Shown: one piece after another, positions 5,330-7,390 of the stretch | Position numbering within the stretch: the first letter of the stretch is position 1 | How the letters are laid out: the number at the start of each line of letters is the position of its first letter | NCBI GenBank assembly: GCA_019894655.1 | Contig: JAGXNZ010000069.1 | Coordinates: 1-7,390, forward strand | Reading direction: 5' to 3' | From: Promethearchaeota archaeon | GTDB lineage: Archaea > Asgardarchaeota > Lokiarchaeia > Sigynarchaeales > SOKP01 | DNA: 7,390 nt | Notes under the pieces: generated by a model | Databases searched by the model: none | Told to the model about the DNA's origin: nothing | What the model saw: only the letters and a program-made list of their open reading frames with translations | Position numbers and translations under genes: made by a program

Positions 5330-6556
5330 TTATTCGCTCTCAAATATCTTCAAATTTGGGTCTAAAAAGTTATTTTGGCACATAGGACATGAATTATGTT
5401 TAAAAAGCCAGTCTGCTACGCACAAGTAATGGTATGTACTCCCACAAAAAGGACAAGTAATCAGCTTATCTTTAACGAAGTTTATATATTTATGGCATAC
5501 CGTACACTGGACGTTAGATATTGAGACGCCTTGCCTTATTTTAACTTTATTAGTTAAAATTTCTTCTAATTTTGAACGTTCGAGTTCATAAAGGCCTAAG
5601 CTTGAGGTAATTTGATTTGTTTTTGAGGTAATTTCGGATATTCGTTCTTTTAGTTCATCCTCTGATAATCTGGTTGCTAAAAATGATGATAACGCAAAAT
5701 TAAAGGGTAATCCTTCGAAATTTTCTGTCTGCTTAGTTATTTCTGTTATTTCTGCGAATAAAATAGATTCCGTGTCTATTAAGTCCTTAAAACTTTTAAA
5801 AATTTTATTCATTAAGACAGTTAATAAAAAGGAAAGCTGATTTTTCTTGCGATTAAAGTTATCTTCCCAATGTTTTATAGTGGCATAGATATCAATGTCG
5901 CTTTCTTTATACGCATCTAACTTGTTGTACACTTCAGTTTTAATTTCGTCTAATTTTAATTTATAATTACTTAGAAGGTCTCTAATTTGTTTTAATTGAG
6001 GTAATTCTTCTTTAATTATCATGGAAGTCTCATTTTCGTAAGAGTTTATCATTTTATTTACCTCGGCAATCTTAGTGTCCACGAAACTTCTTACATCTAC
6101 CCGAAAACTCTCGTCCTTAATGTTATTCAAATAATTTACATACTCTTCTTTACGTCGAATTACCTCAGAAATAATATTTGCTAGCGTTTTCTTTAGATTT
6201 GCGGTAATGTTTGTATAGGGTTTTATTATTATATCAAAATTGATTATCCAAGTATCGATTTCGTCTATTTTTGCTGCGAAATCATCAACTTTATCGTAAT
6301 TTAAATTAATTATTTTTACAAATTCCTCGGGATCGCTTATGTCATTTATCCCTCCCTGAAATTGTTTATCTAAACCCTTAAAATATAAATCGACTATTTT
6401 AGGGAGAATTTCTGTAATTTTCTGAGACATTATACTCTCTAAATTTAGTTTTCCAATTCCATGACCGTTTAAATCGTATTTTTGATCTAACTCTTCTATT
6501 TCTTGAAAAGTCTCTCCTAATATATCTTTGATTAACTCAATAACAACTGGACGCAT
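5330..6556 (-). CDS. Helical/coiled-coil protein with C-terminal RING-like zinc finger
   Basis: The 408-residue frame is almost entirely helical (about 1-340), with K/E/I/L-rich stretches of coiled-coil character, and ends in a binuclear zinc finger. The ligands are C351, C354, C368, C371, H376, C379, C390 and C393 (C4HC3), with W383 in the usual position before CPMC. The CGSTYHYLC...WLFKHNSCPMC stretch closely resembles RING-H2 fingers, whose common role is to recruit a ubiquitin-conjugating enzyme. Asgard archaea are known to carry ubiquitin, E1, E2 and RING-like components, so an E3-like function is a reasonable inference, but no E2 or ubiquitin gene is in this window. The listed ATG is preceded directly by ten A and has no ribosome site. 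It overlaps the upstream gene by 25 bases in the -1 frame, so it may really be the second half of one longer protein. Coiled coil plus C-terminal RING recalls Bre1-type ligases in layout only. Confidence 0.85.
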   Translation of the reverse strand: MRPVVIELIKDILGETFQEIEELDQKYDLNGHGIGKLNLESIMSQKITEILPKIVDLYFKGLDKQFQGGINDISDPEEFVKIINLNYDKVDDFAAKIDEIDTWIINFDIIIKPYTNITANLKKTLANIISEVIRRKEEYVNYLNNIKDESFRVDVRSFVDTKIAEVNKMINSYENETSMIIKEELPQLKQIRDLLSNYKLKLDEIKTEVYNKLDAYKESDIDIYATIKHWEDNFNRKKNQLSFLLTVLMNKIFKSFKDLIDTESILFAEITEITKQTENFEGLPFNFALSSFLATRLSEDELKERISEITSKTNQITSSLGLYELERSKLEEILTNKVKIRQGVSISNVQCTVCHKYINFVKDKLITCPFCGSTYHYLCVADWLFKHNSCPMCQNNFLDPNLKIFESE

Positions 6557-7365
6557 TTTTTTTTTAAATTCTCAATTGTTTCTTTCCTTTCCAAGACGTT
6601 TACGAACTTATCCCCCTCATATTCTTCAAATATCTCATTATAATAGAACAAATATATGAAATCGTTATAAATCGCTGTCTTGTCGTCAAATTTGCTTAAG
6701 AAAAAATTAAGCAACTCGTTAAAATGAAAGGATAGCATAACATCTTTACGAGATTTAATTTTTTTAGTTGATTTAGCATCGAATAAGCTTTGTAAATAAG
6801 CTTTCAGTTCTTCTATTTCTTCCCATATCCCTAAATTGCTCGGGATATCGTTTAATTTAAAGCCCAGATTTTTAATTTTATTTGCTTCAATCCATAAATA
6901 TGTATTGTTGTTGTAGAGGTTATCTGTCTTTTGAATGTTTTTCTCGAGAATAGGAGTAAATTCATTAATGTCAGTTTGTAATTCTTTACTAATTTTTAAA
7001 AAATCATCTAGAAATTTGTTATTCTTTATGATTCGTTTAACATTTCTCCCATTAGAATTTAAATTTGTTAAGTTGCTTGAGACCAGCTTTAATTCGCTTA
7101 TGATTTCCTGTTTCAACGCGATATAATCTCTTTTTGAACCAGAAAATAAGTAATTTTCACTAAAGCTTTTAATCTCCTTGTAATACTTTAAATATAACTT
7201 AAAAACATCAATCTTGAATTCAGTTATAAGAAATTCGTCGATTTCTTGCGAATCAACTTTCTCAGATTTAATGATTGTTATTTTTTTTTTCAAGTTTAAA
7301 ATTTCATTTTTACTGTATCCTTTTACCTCTCTGTAACCTTCAAAAGAATTGTTGATCAGACGCAA
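6532..7365 (-). CDS. Helical protein of unknown function, upstream partner of RING gene
   Basis: I do not recognise a family. The 277-residue frame is rich in K, E, N, L, I and F, and mostly helical. It lacks cysteine clusters, a signal peptide and membrane segments. Its single Cys lies in the last seven residues (CVQLLLS), which are read only because the frame continues past an A10 run. The start is TTG, supported by an excellent ribosome site, AAGGTGA, six bases upstream. The gene overlaps the RING-finger gene by 25 bases, and a shift at A10 would join LKKK directly to MRPVVIELIKD, continuing a helix smoothly. A long helical domain followed by a C-terminal RING is the layout of Vps18/Vps11-type tethers without the propeller, and of Bre1, but no residue-level similarity is claimed. 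It could be an independent subunit translated in step with the RING protein, or the N-terminal half of that protein. Confidence 0.8.
   Translation of the reverse strand: MRLINNSFEGYREVKGYSKNEILNLKKKITIIKSEKVDSQEIDEFLITEFKIDVFKLYLKYYKEIKSFSENYLFSGSKRDYIALKQEIISELKLVSSNLTNLNSNGRNVKRIIKNNKFLDDFLKISKELQTDINEFTPILEKNIQKTDNLYNNNTYLWIEANKIKNLGFKLNDIPSNLGIWEEIEELKAYLQSLFDAKSTKKIKSRKDVMLSFHFNELLNFFLSKFDDKTAIYNDFIYLFYYNEIFEEYEGDKFVNVLERKETIENLKKKCVQLLLS
6556..6565 (-). other. A10 slippery run at the gene overlap
   Basis: On the minus strand, TTT is followed by ten A and then TGCG. The upstream gene reads TTA AAA AAA AAA TGC and stops seven codons after the lysines. The downstream gene uses the last A as the first base of its ATG. 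Slippage back by one base, or one added A in the transcript, fuses the two reading frames. Long A runs are known sites of both ribosomal -1 shifting and RNA-polymerase slippage, and also of sequencing or assembly errors. Confidence 0.6.
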
Positions 7366-7371
7366 AGAAAA

Positions 7372-7378
7372 TCACCTT
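7372..7378 (-). promoter_or_regulatory. Shine-Dalgarno site of the helical protein gene
   Basis: AAGGTGA on the minus strand matches the archaeal anti-Shine-Dalgarno sequence and ends six bases before the TTG at 7365. It is the only strong ribosome site in this window and decides the non-ATG start. The promoter must lie to the right of the window. Confidence 0.75.
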
Positions 7379-7390
7379 AATAACAATAAA

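Noticed and set aside
6935..7126. Plus-strand open frame of 63 codons opposite the helical protein gene
   Set aside because: It is an F/L/S-rich shadow of a K/N/E-rich gene, with no start signal.

Overview
The window is AT-rich throughout, with short intergenic gaps, TATA-like boxes placed to give very short leaders, and two TTG starts. It encodes a two-repeat gelsolin-domain protein and a long helical protein ending in a RING-type zinc finger. Together these point to an Asgard archaeon (Promethearchaeota, Loki-like or a relative), where gelsolin-type actin regulators and ubiquitin-type RING proteins are known. The assignment is an inference from gene content; no rRNA or other marker gene is present.

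Layout. Positions 1-1111 (minus strand) hold a gelsolin-like protein with an acidic linker and a C-terminal zinc ribbon. Positions 1230-2609 (minus) hold a fold-type I PLP aminotransferase with all its key residues. A 193-base divergent promoter region follows. It drives, on the plus strand, a tail-anchored helical protein built from 40-residue tryptophan repeats (2803-3387) and a LysE/RhtB-type exporter (3414-4073), probably one operon. After a 198-base gap comes a plus-strand gene (4272-5138) for a protein with an N-terminal pair of zinc knuckles, possibly DUF2225-like. A 191-base convergent intergenic region with a long imperfect stem-loop separates it from two overlapping minus-strand genes. 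The upstream one (6532-7365) encodes an all-helical protein of unknown function. The downstream one (5330-6556) encodes a helical/coiled-coil protein ending in a C4HC3 RING-like finger.

The most notable points are four. (1) The two minus-strand genes at the right overlap exactly at an A10 homopolymer; a -1 shift or one extra A would fuse them into a single protein of about 678 residues ending in a RING-like finger. (2) Gelsolin repeats are fused to a zinc ribbon, an arrangement I do not recognise from eukaryotic gelsolins. (3) A membrane-tethered helix carries tryptophans at a strict 40-residue period on one face. (4) Several zinc-binding proteins cluster here, although only the gelsolin and RING-like proteins have a recognisable link to eukaryote-like cell biology. 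Nothing in the sequence shows that the separate transcription units act together. I see no mobile elements, CRISPR arrays, tRNA or rRNA genes.
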